From Mycobacterium paragordonae (GTDB taxonomy: Bacteria; Actinomycetota; Actinomycetes; Mycobacteriales; Mycobacteriaceae): DNA of 64,000 nt. The stretch is from the NCBI RefSeq assembly GCF_003614435.1, contig NZ_CP025546.1, positions 744,001 to 808,000 of the forward strand, written 5' to 3'. A program made the translations under genes and the position numbers. The notes beneath the pieces were generated by a model. That model worked only from the letters and a program-made list of their open reading frames with translations. It did no database searches and was not told where the DNA came from. Positions 23,307-32,752 of this stretch are shown piece by piece (within the stretch, counting starts at the first letter, position 1; the number at the start of each line of letters is the position of its first letter).

Positions 23307-26006
23307 TCAGCCGTGGTGTTCGAGTTCTGTTCGCAATTGGTCGATTTGGTCGTAGGCGTAGGTCACGATGGCAGCGACGGTCATTGCCTCGCCTTCGCGC
23401 GCAAGCGATTCGTAGGTCTGCTCTCCGAGCACCTCGCGTAGGTGGGTGATCATGGCGATTATCTGCGGATAGCCCGCTCGTACCATCTCACTCAAGGCGA
23501 ACCCGGTGACAATTGCGGCTTGCCTCTGGCGCCCGAGACGGTCGAGCAACGCGGCTAGGACGGCCAGCGGGTTTTGGATCATGACGACGTTGCCCGCATC
23601 GTGATACCGGCGGATCGCCACGCTGAGGTACTCGAGAGCACCGATGTTGTTGTCTCCGGCCGCTCCGAAGAACGGGTCGTTCTCATTGGCGGCCACGATG
23701 CCCAGCATCGTCAACATCGTCGATTCCATTTGCCGGTTGCCGGTCTCCCGAGCGATCGTCAGCGCCCGGCTGAAAGCGTGATAGGCCGCGACGGGATCGC
23801 TGTTGATGTGGCTGGTTCCGTATCCCAGGAGTGCAAAGCAAGCCGTGTTCGGATTGTCGGTGGACGCCGCCGCTGCAAGGAGGCCCTCAGACACCGCTCT
23901 CGCCTCGTCCCACTTGCCCGATTGATACAGCGCGATACACAAGCACGCGCGGGTGATGACTCGGGCGCCAGTGCCTTCGGCGATGCCTCGGCGGCACAGG
24001 TCGACCCATTGCTCAGGATGGCCGGCCACACTGAGTACCACGCCTGACGAATACTCGCCTTCATAGGTGACTGCGTCGAAATCGTCGCTTTCCGAAAGTT
24101 GTTCACCAGCCTCGAAGTAGGCGAGCGCGTCCACGACGCGACCGGTGGCAAAACTTTGCGCCGCCGCCACATAAAGCTGCCGGAGCCTCGGATGGCGGAC
24201 CGGCCGAGCCAGCTTGATCATCTCCTCGCACCATACGACGGACTCATACTGTTCAACCCAGACGCCGAAGAACATTGCGTACCAGGCCATCGAGATCGCC
24301 GCGTTTAGTTCTCCATGGTCAGCGGCCCACCGATACGCAGCGCGGAGGTTGGCGAACTCAGTTGTGAACCAGCCGTACGCATCCCGCTGTCCCGGGCCGT
24401 CCCACAATGCCAGGAGGTCAGCTTCACGGCTCGCGAAGTAGCGCGCATGTGCGGCGCGGGCGGCGTCGGCAGTGCCGGCGGCCACCAGTTGGTCCTCAGC
24501 GAACTGGCGGATCGTCTCGAGCATCGAGAAACGAGTGCTGCCGCCGGATCGGTCCGCATTGAGTAGTGACTTGCGAACCAGCGCATCCAACAGGTTCAGC
24601 GTCGCGAACTCGTCATCGCTTTCGGCGACAGCACAAGCGCTGCGGAGGTCGAATCCTCCGCTGAAAACCGAATACCTTGCCAGCAGGACCTTTTCGGCCT
24701 CGCTGAGAAGGTCGTAGGACCAGCCGACCGCATGACGCAGAGTGTGGTGACGCTCAATGCCACGCCGTGACCCGATCAGCAGGCGGAACCGCTGATCAAG
24801 GCGATCCCTGATTTCGCGAGCGGTCATCGACGCCATGCGCGAAGCCGCCAACTCGATGGCCAGCGGAATGCCGTCCAAGCGCCGGCAGATTTCCACCACG
24901 GCGTCGATATCCTCAGCCCTCTCAAGTGAGAAACCGGGCGAGACCGCGTTAGTGCGCTCGGCGAAAAGCGCTACTGCGCTTGAGTTCACGCCTGAGCGCA
25001 CGTCCAGCGACGGAACCAGCCACAACTGTTCGTCGGCGAGCCCAAGCCCCTCGCGGCTGGTGGCGACGATTCGCACAGTGTCGGAGTCCGCCAAGATCGC
25101 ATCGATCAGCTCGGCGGCGGCGTCGCGTACGTGCTCACAGTTATCGAAAATTAAGAAGCGGATACGGCCTTCTTGCGCTGCGGCCACCGACTCGGCCGTA
25201 GTTTTTCCAGGCTGCTGGGCGATGCCCAGAGTTGCGGCTACCGCATCGGGTACCGCTGCCGGGTCGGTGACCGCTGCCAGTTCGAAAAGCCATATGCCGT
25301 CTGGGTATTCGTCAGCCAGGCGCGCTGCGACTTCGGTTGCGAGCCGGGTCTTGCCCACTCCGCCGACGCCGGTCAGGGTCACCAGCCGGTGCGTGCTCAC
25401 GGTCGAGGCCAGCTCCTCGACGTGCGACTCGCGTCCTATCAGGCTGGTGGTCGCACGCCGCAGGTTCCCGGGACCGGCGACAAGGGCTCGCAGCGGTGGG
25501 AAGTCCGTCGCCAGGCCCGGTGCACGAACTTGGTAAAGCACGACGGGTATCGGGACGTCGCGCAGCCGTCGGGGCCCCAGAGACACCATGTCGACCCCGC
25601 TGAGCAGAACCGCGGTGGACTCGGCCACCAGGATTTGACCGCCGTGGCCGGCAGCCATCACCCGTGCGGCCCGATTAAGCACGGTGCCGAAGTAGTCGCC
25701 GCCACGCACTTCGGCTTCTCCGGTGGCCAGCCCCATTCGGACAGGCAGTTTGAGTGCTCGCTGCGCGGTGATCGCCGTTTCTACAGCCGAGCTCGGAGAA
25801 GAGAACGCCGCACAGATTCCGTCGCCGGTGTGTTTGAAGAGGAACCCACCATGCGCGGCGACGGTCTCGCGCAAAGTTTCGTCATGAGCCGCCAGCGCCG
25901 CTCGCATCGCTTCGGCATCGGTTTCCCACCGACGGGTCGAGCCCTCCACATCGGTGAACAGAAACGTGACTACCCCGGCAGGAGCAGCCTCCGCAGGAGC
26001 GGACAC
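23307..26006 (-). CDS. Class III adenylate cyclase - NB-ARC-type ATPase - TPR signalling protein
   Basis: An 899-aa multidomain protein. Residues 12-165 form a class III cyclase domain with FTDVEGSTRRW and GDGICAAF (metal aspartates) and NRAARV (transition-state Asn/Arg). A STAND ATPase follows, with Walker A GVGGVGKT (about 218-225) and Walker B FLIFDNCEH. The C-terminal half is helical repeats of TPR type. M. tuberculosis has several cyclase-ATPase-LuxR proteins of this kind, but this one has no LuxR helix-turn-helix at its end. It may therefore signal by cAMP or by partner binding rather than by binding DNA. GTG start at 26006 with a GAGG site. Confidence 0.9.
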   Translation of the reverse strand: MSAPAEAAPAGVVTFLFTDVEGSTRRWETDAEAMRAALAAHDETLRETVAAHGGFLFKHTGDGICAAFSSPSSAVETAITAQRALKLPVRMGLATGEAEVRGGDYFGTVLNRAARVMAAGHGGQILVAESTAVLLSGVDMVSLGPRRLRDVPIPVVLYQVRAPGLATDFPPLRALVAGPGNLRRATTSLIGRESHVEELASTVSTHRLVTLTGVGGVGKTRLATEVAARLADEYPDGIWLFELAAVTDPAAVPDAVAATLGIAQQPGKTTAESVAAAQEGRIRFLIFDNCEHVRDAAAELIDAILADSDTVRIVATSREGLGLADEQLWLVPSLDVRSGVNSSAVALFAERTNAVSPGFSLERAEDIDAVVEICRRLDGIPLAIELAASRMASMTAREIRDRLDQRFRLLIGSRRGIERHHTLRHAVGWSYDLLSEAEKVLLARYSVFSGGFDLRSACAVAESDDEFATLNLLDALVRKSLLNADRSGGSTRFSMLETIRQFAEDQLVAAGTADAARAAHARYFASREADLLALWDGPGQRDAYGWFTTEFANLRAAYRWAADHGELNAAISMAWYAMFFGVWVEQYESVVWCEEMIKLARPVRHPRLRQLYVAAAQSFATGRVVDALAYFEAGEQLSESDDFDAVTYEGEYSSGVVLSVAGHPEQWVDLCRRGIAEGTGARVITRACLCIALYQSGKWDEARAVSEGLLAAAASTDNPNTACFALLGYGTSHINSDPVAAYHAFSRALTIARETGNRQMESTMLTMLGIVAANENDPFFGAAGDNNIGALEYLSVAIRRYHDAGNVVMIQNPLAVLAALLDRLGRQRQAAIVTGFALSEMVRAGYPQIIAMITHLREVLGEQTYESLAREGEAMTVAAIVTYAYDQIDQLRTELEHHG

Positions 26007-26108
26007 CTCAACAGAATCTCATAGCACGCGGGCCATGACGACGACTATCGCGGCGTCGTCCACCCCCGACAATTCGTCGATTACTTTCGAGTCTTCGGTC
26101 GCCGCGGC

Positions 26109-26594
26109 CTAACGCCGCCTGAAAGCCGGATTGGCACGAATTTCGATGTCATCGGACTCCGTCGCTATGTCCCCTGATTCGTCGGTGATCCGCACACCAA
26201 GGGCCCGACCACTCGTGGGGTCGACGAACCTCAGGGGGCCCCGGCCGCCGTGCAGGTGTTTGTCTCCCCACTGCGCCAGCGACAGGAGCACAGGCAGCAG
26301 ATCCTTGCCCGCCGGAGTCAGGCGGTACTCGTCGCGAACCCGGCGGCCCGGCTCCTGATAGGGCGCCCGTTCGATGATCCCGGCGGACTCCAACTGCTTC
26401 ACCGCCCGCGACACGGCTGGCGCCGAGGCGCCGATCCTCTCCACGAAATCCTCGAATCGTGTTGTGCCGTAGAAGCATTCGCGGAGGACCAGGAAGGTGG
26501 TCTTGGTGCTCAGCAGGTCGAGTGTTTTCGCCATCGGGCAGCCGTCGCCGACCGACCACTTGTTGCGGTCGCGCAGTTTCTTCTCGAACTCCAT
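26109..26594 (-). CDS. HxlR/MarR-like winged-helix regulator
   Basis: A 161-aa protein with the HxlR-type winged helix: CPMAKTLDLLSTKTTFLVLRECFYGTTRFEDF, then SAPAVSRAVKQLESAGIIER. The preceding Cys is often redox-active in this family. I chose the ATG at 26594 (MEFEKKL) over 26633, since the longer form would cover one of the operator-like palindromes. It is divergent from the SDR gene and probably represses both through the two identical palindromes between them. Confidence 0.88.
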   Translation of the reverse strand: MEFEKKLRDRNKWSVGDGCPMAKTLDLLSTKTTFLVLRECFYGTTRFEDFVERIGASAPAVSRAVKQLESAGIIERAPYQEPGRRVRDEYRLTPAGKDLLPVLLSLAQWGDKHLHGGRGPLRFVDPTSGRALGVRITDESGDIATESDDIEIRANPAFRRR

Positions 26595-26611
26595 GGCGCA
26601 CCTCACATAAC

Positions 26612-26625
26612 TAACGATTGCGTTA
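26612..26625. promoter_or_regulatory. Operator-like palindrome 1 (TAACG-N4-CGTTA)
   Basis: TAACGATTGCGTTA, a perfect 5+5 inverted repeat with a 4-bp spacer, 18 bp upstream of the regulator start. It matches a second copy 40 bp to the right. It is a likely binding site for the adjacent HxlR-type regulator. Confidence 0.65.
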
Positions 26626-26651
26626 TCCAGCATAGCGTGCTTCTATCTAAG

Positions 26652-26665
26652 TAACGAAAACGTTA
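26652..26665. promoter_or_regulatory. Operator-like palindrome 2 (TAACG-N4-CGTTA)
   Basis: TAACGAAAACGTTA has the same half-sites and spacer length as the copy at 26612-26625. The centres are exactly 40 bp apart, close to four helical turns, so two dimers would sit on the same DNA face. It lies 26 bp upstream of the preferred SDR start. Confidence 0.65.
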
Positions 26666-26691
26666 GTCAGATGAGTGGAAGGAAGCAGGAG

Positions 26692-27393
26692 ATGGTTGCA
26701 GTAGCCGACAAAGTGGTGGTGGTGACCGGAGGTCGACGCGGGCTCGGTGCGGCTCTGGTCGACGAGGTGCTGGCCCGCGGGGTCCGCAAGGTCTACTCGA
26801 CCGCTAGAAGCGCGTTCACCGATGACCGCCCGCAGGTGGTCACCCACGAACTCGAGGTTCGCGACGCCGACTCGGTCGGTGCACTCGCCCGCATCGCGGG
26901 TGACGCAGACATCGTGATCAACAACGCCGGCATCCTTCTCCCCGATTCGCTGTTGACGGGAAGCTTCGAACAAATTACTGAAACGTTTGATATCAACGTC
27001 TTCGGGCCGTTGCGGGTGACCCGGGCGTTCGCGCCGATCCTGGCGGCCAATGGCGGCGGGGCGGTGGTCAACGTGCATTCGGTGTTGTCCTGGCTCGCCG
27101 GCAGCGGAGCCTACGGTTCGTCCAAGGCCGCCATCTGGTCGTTGACGAACTCGCTCCGTCTTGAGTTGGCGTCACAGAACACCCAGGTGGTAGGCGTACA
27201 TGCCGGATTCATCGACACCGACATGGTCGCGGACATCCCGATGCAGAAGACGACTCCGGCAGAGGTGGCCAGACGCATCGTGGACGGACTGGAAGCCGGT
27301 GCCGTCGAGGTTCTTGTCGACGACGTCACGGTTAACGTCAAAGCGGCACTCTCGGGCCCGGTGGAGAACCTGGCCTTCAGCTTGGCGCGCTAG
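26692..27393 (+). CDS. Short-chain dehydrogenase/reductase (SDR)
   Basis: A 233-aa classical SDR with a cofactor loop VVTGGRRGLGAAL, NNAG in IVINNAGIL, catalytic Ser in NVHSVLSW and YGSSK as the Tyr-x-x-x-Lys motif. It is NAD(P)-dependent with unknown substrate. The preferred ATG at 26692 is preceded by GGAAGGA; an earlier ATG at 26671 abuts the operator. A tautomerase gene follows after 8 bp, so both are probably controlled by the divergent HxlR-type regulator. Confidence 0.9.
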   Translation: MVAVADKVVVVTGGRRGLGAALVDEVLARGVRKVYSTARSAFTDDRPQVVTHELEVRDADSVGALARIAGDADIVINNAGILLPDSLLTGSFEQITETFDINVFGPLRVTRAFAPILAANGGGAVVNVHSVLSWLAGSGAYGSSKAAIWSLTNSLRLELASQNTQVVGVHAGFIDTDMVADIPMQKTTPAEVARRIVDGLEAGAVEVLVDDVTVNVKAALSGPVENLAFSLAR

Positions 27394-27401
27394 GAATCAC
27401 C

Positions 27402-27827
27402 ATGCCACTGTGGACAATTCATCACACGCCGGGCATCTTCACCGACGAAGAGAAGCACGAGTTGGCAACCCGGATCACCGACCACTACGAGAAGGCCGGG
27501 TTGCCCCGGTTCTACGTGATCGCGTTGTTCAAAGAGACCAGTACCGAGGACTTCTACGTCGGCGGTGAACCCACGCCGGTAGGTATCCGAGTCGTCATCG
27601 ATCACATCGCCCGGCATTCACACAGCACCGGCGATCGTCAGCGGATCACCCACTGGATCAACGGCATCCTGGCCCCACTGGCTCAGGCGAAACCCAACCT
27701 GCACTGGGAGTTTCACGTCGATGAGACCAGCGAGGAACTCTGGATGATCAACGGGCTCGTTCCGCCGCCGGGCGGCTCGGAAGCCGAAAAGGCCTGGGCC
27801 CGAGCGAACGCCGTGTCCGCGTACTGA
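27402..27827 (+). CDS. Tautomerase superfamily protein (cis-CaaD-like)
   Basis: A 141-aa protein starting Met-Pro-Leu-Trp. Removal of Met would expose the N-terminal catalytic proline of the tautomerase superfamily. The length and the repeated beta-alpha-beta layout, with RFYVIALFKE and FYVGGE, match the cis-3-chloroacrylic acid dehalogenase-like branch. The natural reaction is unknown; tautomerisation or hydrolytic dehalogenation are the family reactions. It is in an operon with the SDR. Confidence 0.8.
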   Translation: MPLWTIHHTPGIFTDEEKHELATRITDHYEKAGLPRFYVIALFKETSTEDFYVGGEPTPVGIRVVIDHIARHSHSTGDRQRITHWINGILAPLAQAKPNLHWEFHVDETSEELWMINGLVPPPGGSEAEKAWARANAVSAY

Positions 27828-27849
27828 CAACCGGAGTAGCGTCACCTGC

Positions 27850-28605
27850 GTGGATTACGCGTCGAGCTACCTCGAAGAGACCCGGGCCCTAGGTGAACTG
27901 ATCCGCGCTGCCGATCAATCGACGCCGGTGCCGACCTGTCCTGGGTGGACGCTTGAGCAGCTGTTCCGTCACGTCGGTCGCGGCGACCGCTGGGCCGCGC
28001 AGATCGTCCGCGACCGGATGGACAGCTTCCTCGATTTCCGCAGTGTCGAAGAGGGCAAGCCGCCCCCGGACCTGGACGGCGCGATCGCGTGGCTGAACGG
28101 TGGCGCGCAGCGCCTGGTCGACGCCGTCGAAGGGACTGGCGCCGAAACCCCGATCTGGACGTTCCTCGGTCCCCGACCCGCCGGGTGGTGGATCAGGCGC
28201 CGCCTTCATGAGAACGCCATACATCGAGCGGACGCCGCCTTGGCCGTTGGCGCCGACTTCACCCTCGATGCCGAGGTCGCGGCCGACGGGATCGATGAGT
28301 TTCTGGAACGCATCGTGATCCAGGCCGGAAAGGACGGTGCGGCGCTTCCCTTGGAGGGCGGTGACACCCTGCACCTGCACGCCACCGATCCCGGGCTCGG
28401 CGAGGCCGGCGAGTGGACGGTGGCCGTCGAAGATGTCGCCATCACGTGGTCGCACGAACACGGCAAGGGCACGGTCGCGTTGCGCGGTGGGGTCACCGAA
28501 TTGCTGCTGGCGATGACACGCCGCGTCCCGCTCGATGCCACCGGCATCGCCGTGTTCGGCGATCAAGCCGTATGGCAGAGATGGCTGGACCGTACGCCTC
28601 TCTAG
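27850..28605 (+). CDS. Maleylpyruvate isomerase/DinB-fold protein (Rv0332-type)
   Basis: A 251-aa protein with the mycothiol-dependent maleylpyruvate isomerase metal-binding domain at the N-terminus. PTCPGWTLEQLFRHVGRGDRW and RRRLHENAIHRADA carry the expected metal-ligand histidines and Glu. A C-terminal domain with GGVTELLLAMTRR follows. It corresponds to Rv0332 in the conserved order before rmlA. Members are presumed thiol-S-transferases using mycothiol; the substrate is unknown. GTG start at 27850, 22 bp after the tautomerase. Confidence 0.85.
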   Translation: MDYASSYLEETRALGELIRAADQSTPVPTCPGWTLEQLFRHVGRGDRWAAQIVRDRMDSFLDFRSVEEGKPPPDLDGAIAWLNGGAQRLVDAVEGTGAETPIWTFLGPRPAGWWIRRRLHENAIHRADAALAVGADFTLDAEVAADGIDEFLERIVIQAGKDGAALPLEGGDTLHLHATDPGLGEAGEWTVAVEDVAITWSHEHGKGTVALRGGVTELLLAMTRRVPLDATGIAVFGDQAVWQRWLDRTPL

Positions 28606-28616
28606 ACTTGCACCTC

Positions 28617-28991
28617 ATGACCACATCCGAGATCGCCACCGTGCTCGCTTGGCACGATGCTCTGAACAGCGCCGACATCGAGACCTTGGTCGCGTTGTCC
28701 AGCGACGACATCGAGATAGGCGACGCGCAGGGAGCCGTGCAGGGGCACGACGCGCTGCGCCGGTGGGTGAGCTCGCTGACGGCAAGGGCTGAGCTGGGCC
28801 GGATGTACGTGCACGACGGCATCGTGGTCGTCGAACAGCAGATCAGCGATCGCAACAAGCCCTTCAACGCGTCGACGACCGCGTCGGCGTTCCGAGTGGT
28901 CCGCGACCACGTCACCTCGGTCTTCCGTCATGCGGACCTGGCGTCGGCGCTGGCGGCGACCGAACTCACCGAAAACGACCGGGTCGACTGA
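28617..28991 (+). CDS. NTF2-like (SnoaL-fold) protein, Rv0333-type
   Basis: A 124-aa protein. The helical start [28 protein letters not shown] and the following [16 protein letters not shown] are typical of NTF2-like/SnoaL domains, which are small alpha+beta barrels used as enzymes or ligand binders. It sits between Rv0332-like and rmlA, as Rv0333 does. The ATG at 28617 is preferred; the frame extends upstream into the neighbouring gene. Function unknown. Confidence 0.8.
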   Translation: MTTSEIATVLAWHDALNSADIETLVALSSDDIEIGDAQGAVQGHDALRRWVSSLTARAELGRMYVHDGIVVVEQQISDRNKPFNASTTASAFRVVRDHVTSVFRHADLASALAATELTENDRVD

Positions 28992-29007
28992 GGCTGAGGA
29001 GTCAGGT

Positions 29008-29874
29008 ATGCGCGGGATCATCTTGGCGGGCGGTTCGGGCACCCGGCTGTATCCGATCACCATGGGCATCAGTAAGCAGTTGTTGCCGGTCTATGACAAG
29101 CCGATGATCTATTACCCGCTGACCACCCTGATGATGGCCGGCATCCGTGACATCTTGATGATCACCACGCCCCACGACGCACCCGGATTCCACCGGCTCC
29201 TCGGTGACGGAACGCAATTCGGCATCAACCTCACCTACGCGGTGCAGGAACGGCCGGACGGCCTGGCTCAAGCATTCGTCGTCGGCGCCGACCACATCGG
29301 CAACGATTCGGTGGCATTGGTGTTGGGAGACAACATCTTTTATGGACCGGGGCTGGGCACCAACCTCAGTCGGTTCCAATCCATAAGTGGTGGAGCCGTT
29401 TTCGCCTACTGGGTGGCCAACCCGTCGGCCTACGGTGTGGTGGAGTTCGACGCCGCGGGCATGGCGGTGTCGCTGGAGGAGAAGCCGGCCACCCCGAAAT
29501 CGAACTATGCGGTCCCCGGTCTCTATTTCTACGACAACGACGTGGTCGAGATCGCCAAGGGATTGAAGAAGTCGCCGCGCGGCGAGTACGAGATCACCGA
29601 GGTCAATCAGATCTACCTGAACCGCGGCCGCCTGGCCGTTGAGGTGCTGGCTCGTGGTACCGCGTGGCTGGACACCGGCACGTTCGATTCCCTGCTGGAC
29701 GCAGCCGATTTCGTTCGAACCCTGGAATTGCGGCAGGGTCTGAAAGTCAGCGTTCCCGAAGAAGTGGCGTGGCGGCTGGGCTGGATCGACGATGAGCAAC
29801 TCGCGAAGCGCGGCCAGAGTCTGATCAAGTCCGGGTACGGGAATTACCTGCTGGACTTGTTGGAGCGCAACTGA
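29008..29874 (+). CDS. rmlA: Glucose-1-phosphate thymidylyltransferase
   Basis: A 288-aa enzyme, the usual RmlA length. It has the nucleotidyltransferase signature [16 protein letters not shown], then [25 protein letters not shown] and [13 protein letters not shown]. It makes dTDP-glucose, the first step to dTDP-rhamnose, needed for the arabinogalactan-peptidoglycan linker. ATG at 29008 preceded by a GAGGAG site. It is the Rv0334 equivalent. The convergent PE_PGRS gene ends 10 bp away. Confidence 0.98.
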   Translation: MRGIILAGGSGTRLYPITMGISKQLLPVYDKPMIYYPLTTLMMAGIRDILMITTPHDAPGFHRLLGDGTQFGINLTYAVQERPDGLAQAFVVGADHIGNDSVALVLGDNIFYGPGLGTNLSRFQSISGGAVFAYWVANPSAYGVVEFDAAGMAVSLEEKPATPKSNYAVPGLYFYDNDVVEIAKGLKKSPRGEYEITEVNQIYLNRGRLAVEVLARGTAWLDTGTFDSLLDAADFVRTLELRQGLKVSVPEEVAWRLGWIDDEQLAKRGQSLIKSGYGNYLLDLLERN

Positions 29875-29884
29875 TTTAGGTGCT

Positions 29885-31258
29885 CTAGAGTTGGCCGGGC
29901 AACCCGTCGACGCCGATCAGCGCCGTGCCGCCCGCGCCAGGGCTGCCGTGCACCGGGCCCGCCCCGCCGTTGCCACCGTTGCCGCCGTTGCCGATGAAAG
30001 TGGATGGGCCGCCCCCACCGCCGTTCCCGCCGACAGTCGCGCCGGTGCCGCCGTTCCCGCCGTCGCCACCGTTGCCGAACCAGGCGTTCCCGCCCCTTTC
30101 GCCGTTCCCCCCGATGTTGCCGCCGTATCCGCCCGCCCCGCCGGTACCGCCGTTGAAGAAACCGCCGCCGCCCACACCGGCCCACCCGCCGTTGCCGCGG
30201 ACACTGTCACCACCAGCCCCACCGGCTCCGCCGTTGCCGAAATAGCCCAACCCGCCGATTCCGCCGCTCCCGCCGACGGCGTTGAGGGCAGTGGTCGAGC
30301 CGCCGGTGCCGCCGGCCCCGCCGCTGCCGAACAGGCCCGTGCCGCCGTTCCCGCCGGTGCCGGCGAGCGAGTTGGTCCCACTGGTGGACCCACCAGTGCC
30401 GCCGTTGCCGCCAGTGGCGACGAAATAGCCCGTACCTCCGTCGCCGCCGCGACCGCCGGCTATCAAGCCGAACCCGCCGGTGCCGCCCGCCCCGCCGGGA
30501 CTGAAGAACAGCCCGCTGTCCCCGCCCTTCCCGCCGGCACCGCCGACGTCCGCCAATGAAGCCCCGCCGGCGCCGCCGGCGCCCCCGACGCCCACCAAGA
30601 GCCCACGTCCTCCGGGCCCACCCGGCCCACCGGCGGCGACCGTCGAGGCCCCTCCGGCGCCACCGGTGCCGCCGTTACCCCACAGCCCACCAATCCCGCC
30701 GGCGCCGCCACCCCCACCGACCCCGGTCGTCGACGCCCCGCCGGCGCCACCGGTGCCGCCGGTGCCGAACAGGAGCCCGCCGGCGCCGCCATTGCCACCC
30801 TTCTGGCCGGGTGCGCCACTGCCGCCGGCCCCACCGTTACCCCCGAGGATGCCGCCGTCTCCGCCGTTTGCCCCGGTGCCCGGGTCCCCGTTGGCGCCGT
30901 TGCCGATCAGCGGACGCCCGAATAGCGCTTGGGTAGGCGCGTTGATGAGGTCGAGGAGGGGCTGCAGAGGCGCCGCGGCGGCAGCCTCCGCGGTCGCATA
31001 CGCATTCGCGCCCGCGGTCAAGGTGGCCTCGAACTGGGCTTGGAACGCCGCCGCCTGGGCGCTCAACACCTGGTAGGCCTGACCGTGTGCGGTGAACAGC
31101 GCCGCGATGGCCGCCGACACCTCGTCAGCGCCCGCCGCCAACACGCCCATCGTCGGGGCTGCCGCGGCAGCACTGGCCTCGCTCAGTGACGAACCGATAT
31201 TCGCCAGATCTGTTGCCGCCGCTGCCACCATCTCCGGCGGCACCACCACATATGACAT
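29885..31258 (-). CDS. PE_PGRS family protein
   Basis: A 457-aa protein with a PE domain (1-95, start [25 protein letters not shown]) ending in the YxxxE secretion signal in AYATAE. A linker contains [21 protein letters not shown]. About 320 residues of GGxGG(A/T/N)GG-type PGRS repeats follow, ending in the common terminus [14 protein letters not shown]. Such proteins are secreted by ESX-5 and are cell-surface associated. It occupies the rmlA-aspC interval, where M. tuberculosis has PE6. The repeat DNA opens long shadow frames on other strands, which are not genes. Confidence 0.95.
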   Translation of the reverse strand: MSYVVVPPEMVAAAATDLANIGSSLSEASAAAAAPTMGVLAAGADEVSAAIAALFTAHGQAYQVLSAQAAAFQAQFEATLTAGANAYATAEAAAAAPLQPLLDLINAPTQALFGRPLIGNGANGDPGTGANGGDGGILGGNGGAGGSGAPGQKGGNGGAGGLLFGTGGTGGAGGASTTGVGGGGGAGGIGGLWGNGGTGGAGGASTVAAGGPGGPGGRGLLVGVGGAGGAGGASLADVGGAGGKGGDSGLFFSPGGAGGTGGFGLIAGGRGGDGGTGYFVATGGNGGTGGSTSGTNSLAGTGGNGGTGLFGSGGAGGTGGSTTALNAVGGSGGIGGLGYFGNGGAGGAGGDSVRGNGGWAGVGGGGFFNGGTGGAGGYGGNIGGNGERGGNAWFGNGGDGGNGGTGATVGGNGGGGGPSTFIGNGGNGGNGGAGPVHGSPGAGGTALIGVDGLPGQL

Positions 31259-31329
31259 TGCTTCCTCCCGACCAGGTCAACATCGACACAGGGGATTGAA
31301 GCGTCGCGCATCTGGATCGGGCCCTACTA

Positions 31330-31345
31330 GGGCATTTCGCCCCTA
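31330..31345. promoter_or_regulatory. Candidate DosR-like box/inverted repeat upstream of PE_PGRS
   Basis: GGGCATTTCGCCCCTA lies about 72-87 bp before the PE_PGRS start, with further CCCTA repeats on both sides. GGGC...GCCC forms an inverted repeat. It resembles the box before the island PE gene (GGGACTTTCGGCTC), but position 4-5 (CA instead of AC) departs from the dormancy consensus. Confidence 0.3.
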
Positions 31346-31432
31346 CTGGGCTGCGCCTTTAGGCACGTCTTGCAGTTCGACGGTCGGTCGCCGATCAACC
31401 GTGTTTCAGGACGGCCCGGCTGGCCGACGGCC

Positions 31433-32722
31433 TTACTGCCGGTAGCTGGTCAGGAAGTTGCCCAGGCGTTCGATTGCCTTGGCCAGATCACGTGCCCACG
31501 GCAGCGTCACGATCCGCAGGTGATCCGGTTCGGGCCAGTTGAATCCGGTGCCCTGGGTGACAAGGATCTTTTCCTGCAGCAACAGGTCCAGGACGAGTTG
31601 TTCGTCGTCAGCGATGTCGTAGACCTCAGGGTCCAGCCGCGGGAAGGCATAGAGCGCGCCTTCGGGCTTGGTGCACGAGACGCCAGGTATTTCGTTGAGT
31701 TTGCTCCACGCGACGTCACGCTGCTCGAGCAGACGGCCGCCGGGCAGCACCAGGTCCTCGATGCTCTGGTGGCCGCCGAGTGCAACCTGAATCGCGTGCT
31801 GCGCAGGCACATTCGGGCACAGGCGCATGTTGGCCAGCAGGCTGATGCCCTCGATGAAGCTGCCGGCGTGGTCCTTGGGGCCGGTGATCGCCAGCCAGCC
31901 GGCCCGGTATCCGGCGACCCGGTAGGCCTTCGACAGGCCGTTGAAGGTCAGGCACAACATGTCGGGGGCCAACGAGGCCACGTTGATGTGCTTGGCGTCG
32001 TCGTAAAGGATCTTGTCGTAGATTTCGTCGGCGAGCAGCAGCAGTTGGTGTTTGCGCGCCAAAGCGACCATCTGCGTAAGGATTTCGCGGCTGTACACCG
32101 CACCCGTCGGGTTGTTCGGGTTGATCACCACCAACGCCTTGGTGCGCTCGGTGATCTTGGATTCCAGGTCGGCGATATCGGGCTGCCAGTCCTGGGTTTC
32201 GTCGCACAGGTAATGCACCGGCGTGCCGCCGGCCAGGGAGGTCGACGCCGTCCACAACGGGTAGTCCGGTGCGGGAATCAGTACCTGGTCGCCGTTGTCC
32301 AGCAGGGCCTGCAGGGTCATCGTGATCAGCTCGGAGACCCCGTTGCCCAGATAGACATCGTCGACATCGAAGCGGGGAAAGCCGTCGACGAGTTCGTAGC
32401 GGGTCACCACCGCGCGGCGTGCCGGCAGGATCCCCTTGGAGTCGGAGTACCCCTGCGCATAGGGCAGCGCCTGAATCATGTCGCGCATGATCACGTCGGG
32501 TGCCTCGAAGCCGAACGGCGCCGGGTTGCCGATATTGAGCTTGAGGATGCGGTGCCCCTCGGCTTCCAGCCGTGCGGCGTGCTGGTGTACCGGTCCGCGG
32601 ATCTCGTACAGAACGTCCTGCAGCTTGGACGACTGCGCGAACACGCGCTGCCGGTGGTGGCCGGAGGTGTGCGCAGGCAGCTGGTGAGTGGTCACGTCAC
32701 CCATGGTCCCACCGCTGTCCAC
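31433..32722 (-). CDS. aspC: Aspartate/alanine-type aminotransferase AspC
   Basis: A 429-aa class I PLP aminotransferase almost identical in layout to M. tuberculosis Rv0337c. It has KLNIGNPAPFGFEAP, GYSDSKG, NPNNPTGAVY, the PLP lysine in FNGLSKAYRVAGYRAGW, and the C-terminal LRIVTLPW. It is commonly annotated as a probable aspartate aminotransferase; sequence relatives include alanine-forming enzymes. Upstream of residue 10 the start is flexible; 32722 matches the family length. The Fe-S reductase gene follows the same strand 30 bp upstream. Confidence 0.95.
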   Translation of the reverse strand: MDSGGTMGDVTTHQLPAHTSGHHRQRVFAQSSKLQDVLYEIRGPVHQHAARLEAEGHRILKLNIGNPAPFGFEAPDVIMRDMIQALPYAQGYSDSKGILPARRAVVTRYELVDGFPRFDVDDVYLGNGVSELITMTLQALLDNGDQVLIPAPDYPLWTASTSLAGGTPVHYLCDETQDWQPDIADLESKITERTKALVVINPNNPTGAVYSREILTQMVALARKHQLLLLADEIYDKILYDDAKHINVASLAPDMLCLTFNGLSKAYRVAGYRAGWLAITGPKDHAGSFIEGISLLANMRLCPNVPAQHAIQVALGGHQSIEDLVLPGGRLLEQRDVAWSKLNEIPGVSCTKPEGALYAFPRLDPEVYDIADDEQLVLDLLLQEKILVTQGTGFNWPEPDHLRIVTLPWARDLAKAIERLGNFLTSYRQ

Positions 32723-32752
32723 TGAAATTTGCTGATCGGTGCAAAACCGTGA

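Noticed and set aside
29917-31076. Long Pro- and Ala-rich frames over the PE_PGRS gene on both strands.
   Set aside because: They are repeat shadows; the minus-strand frame with PE domain and PGRS terminus is the real gene.
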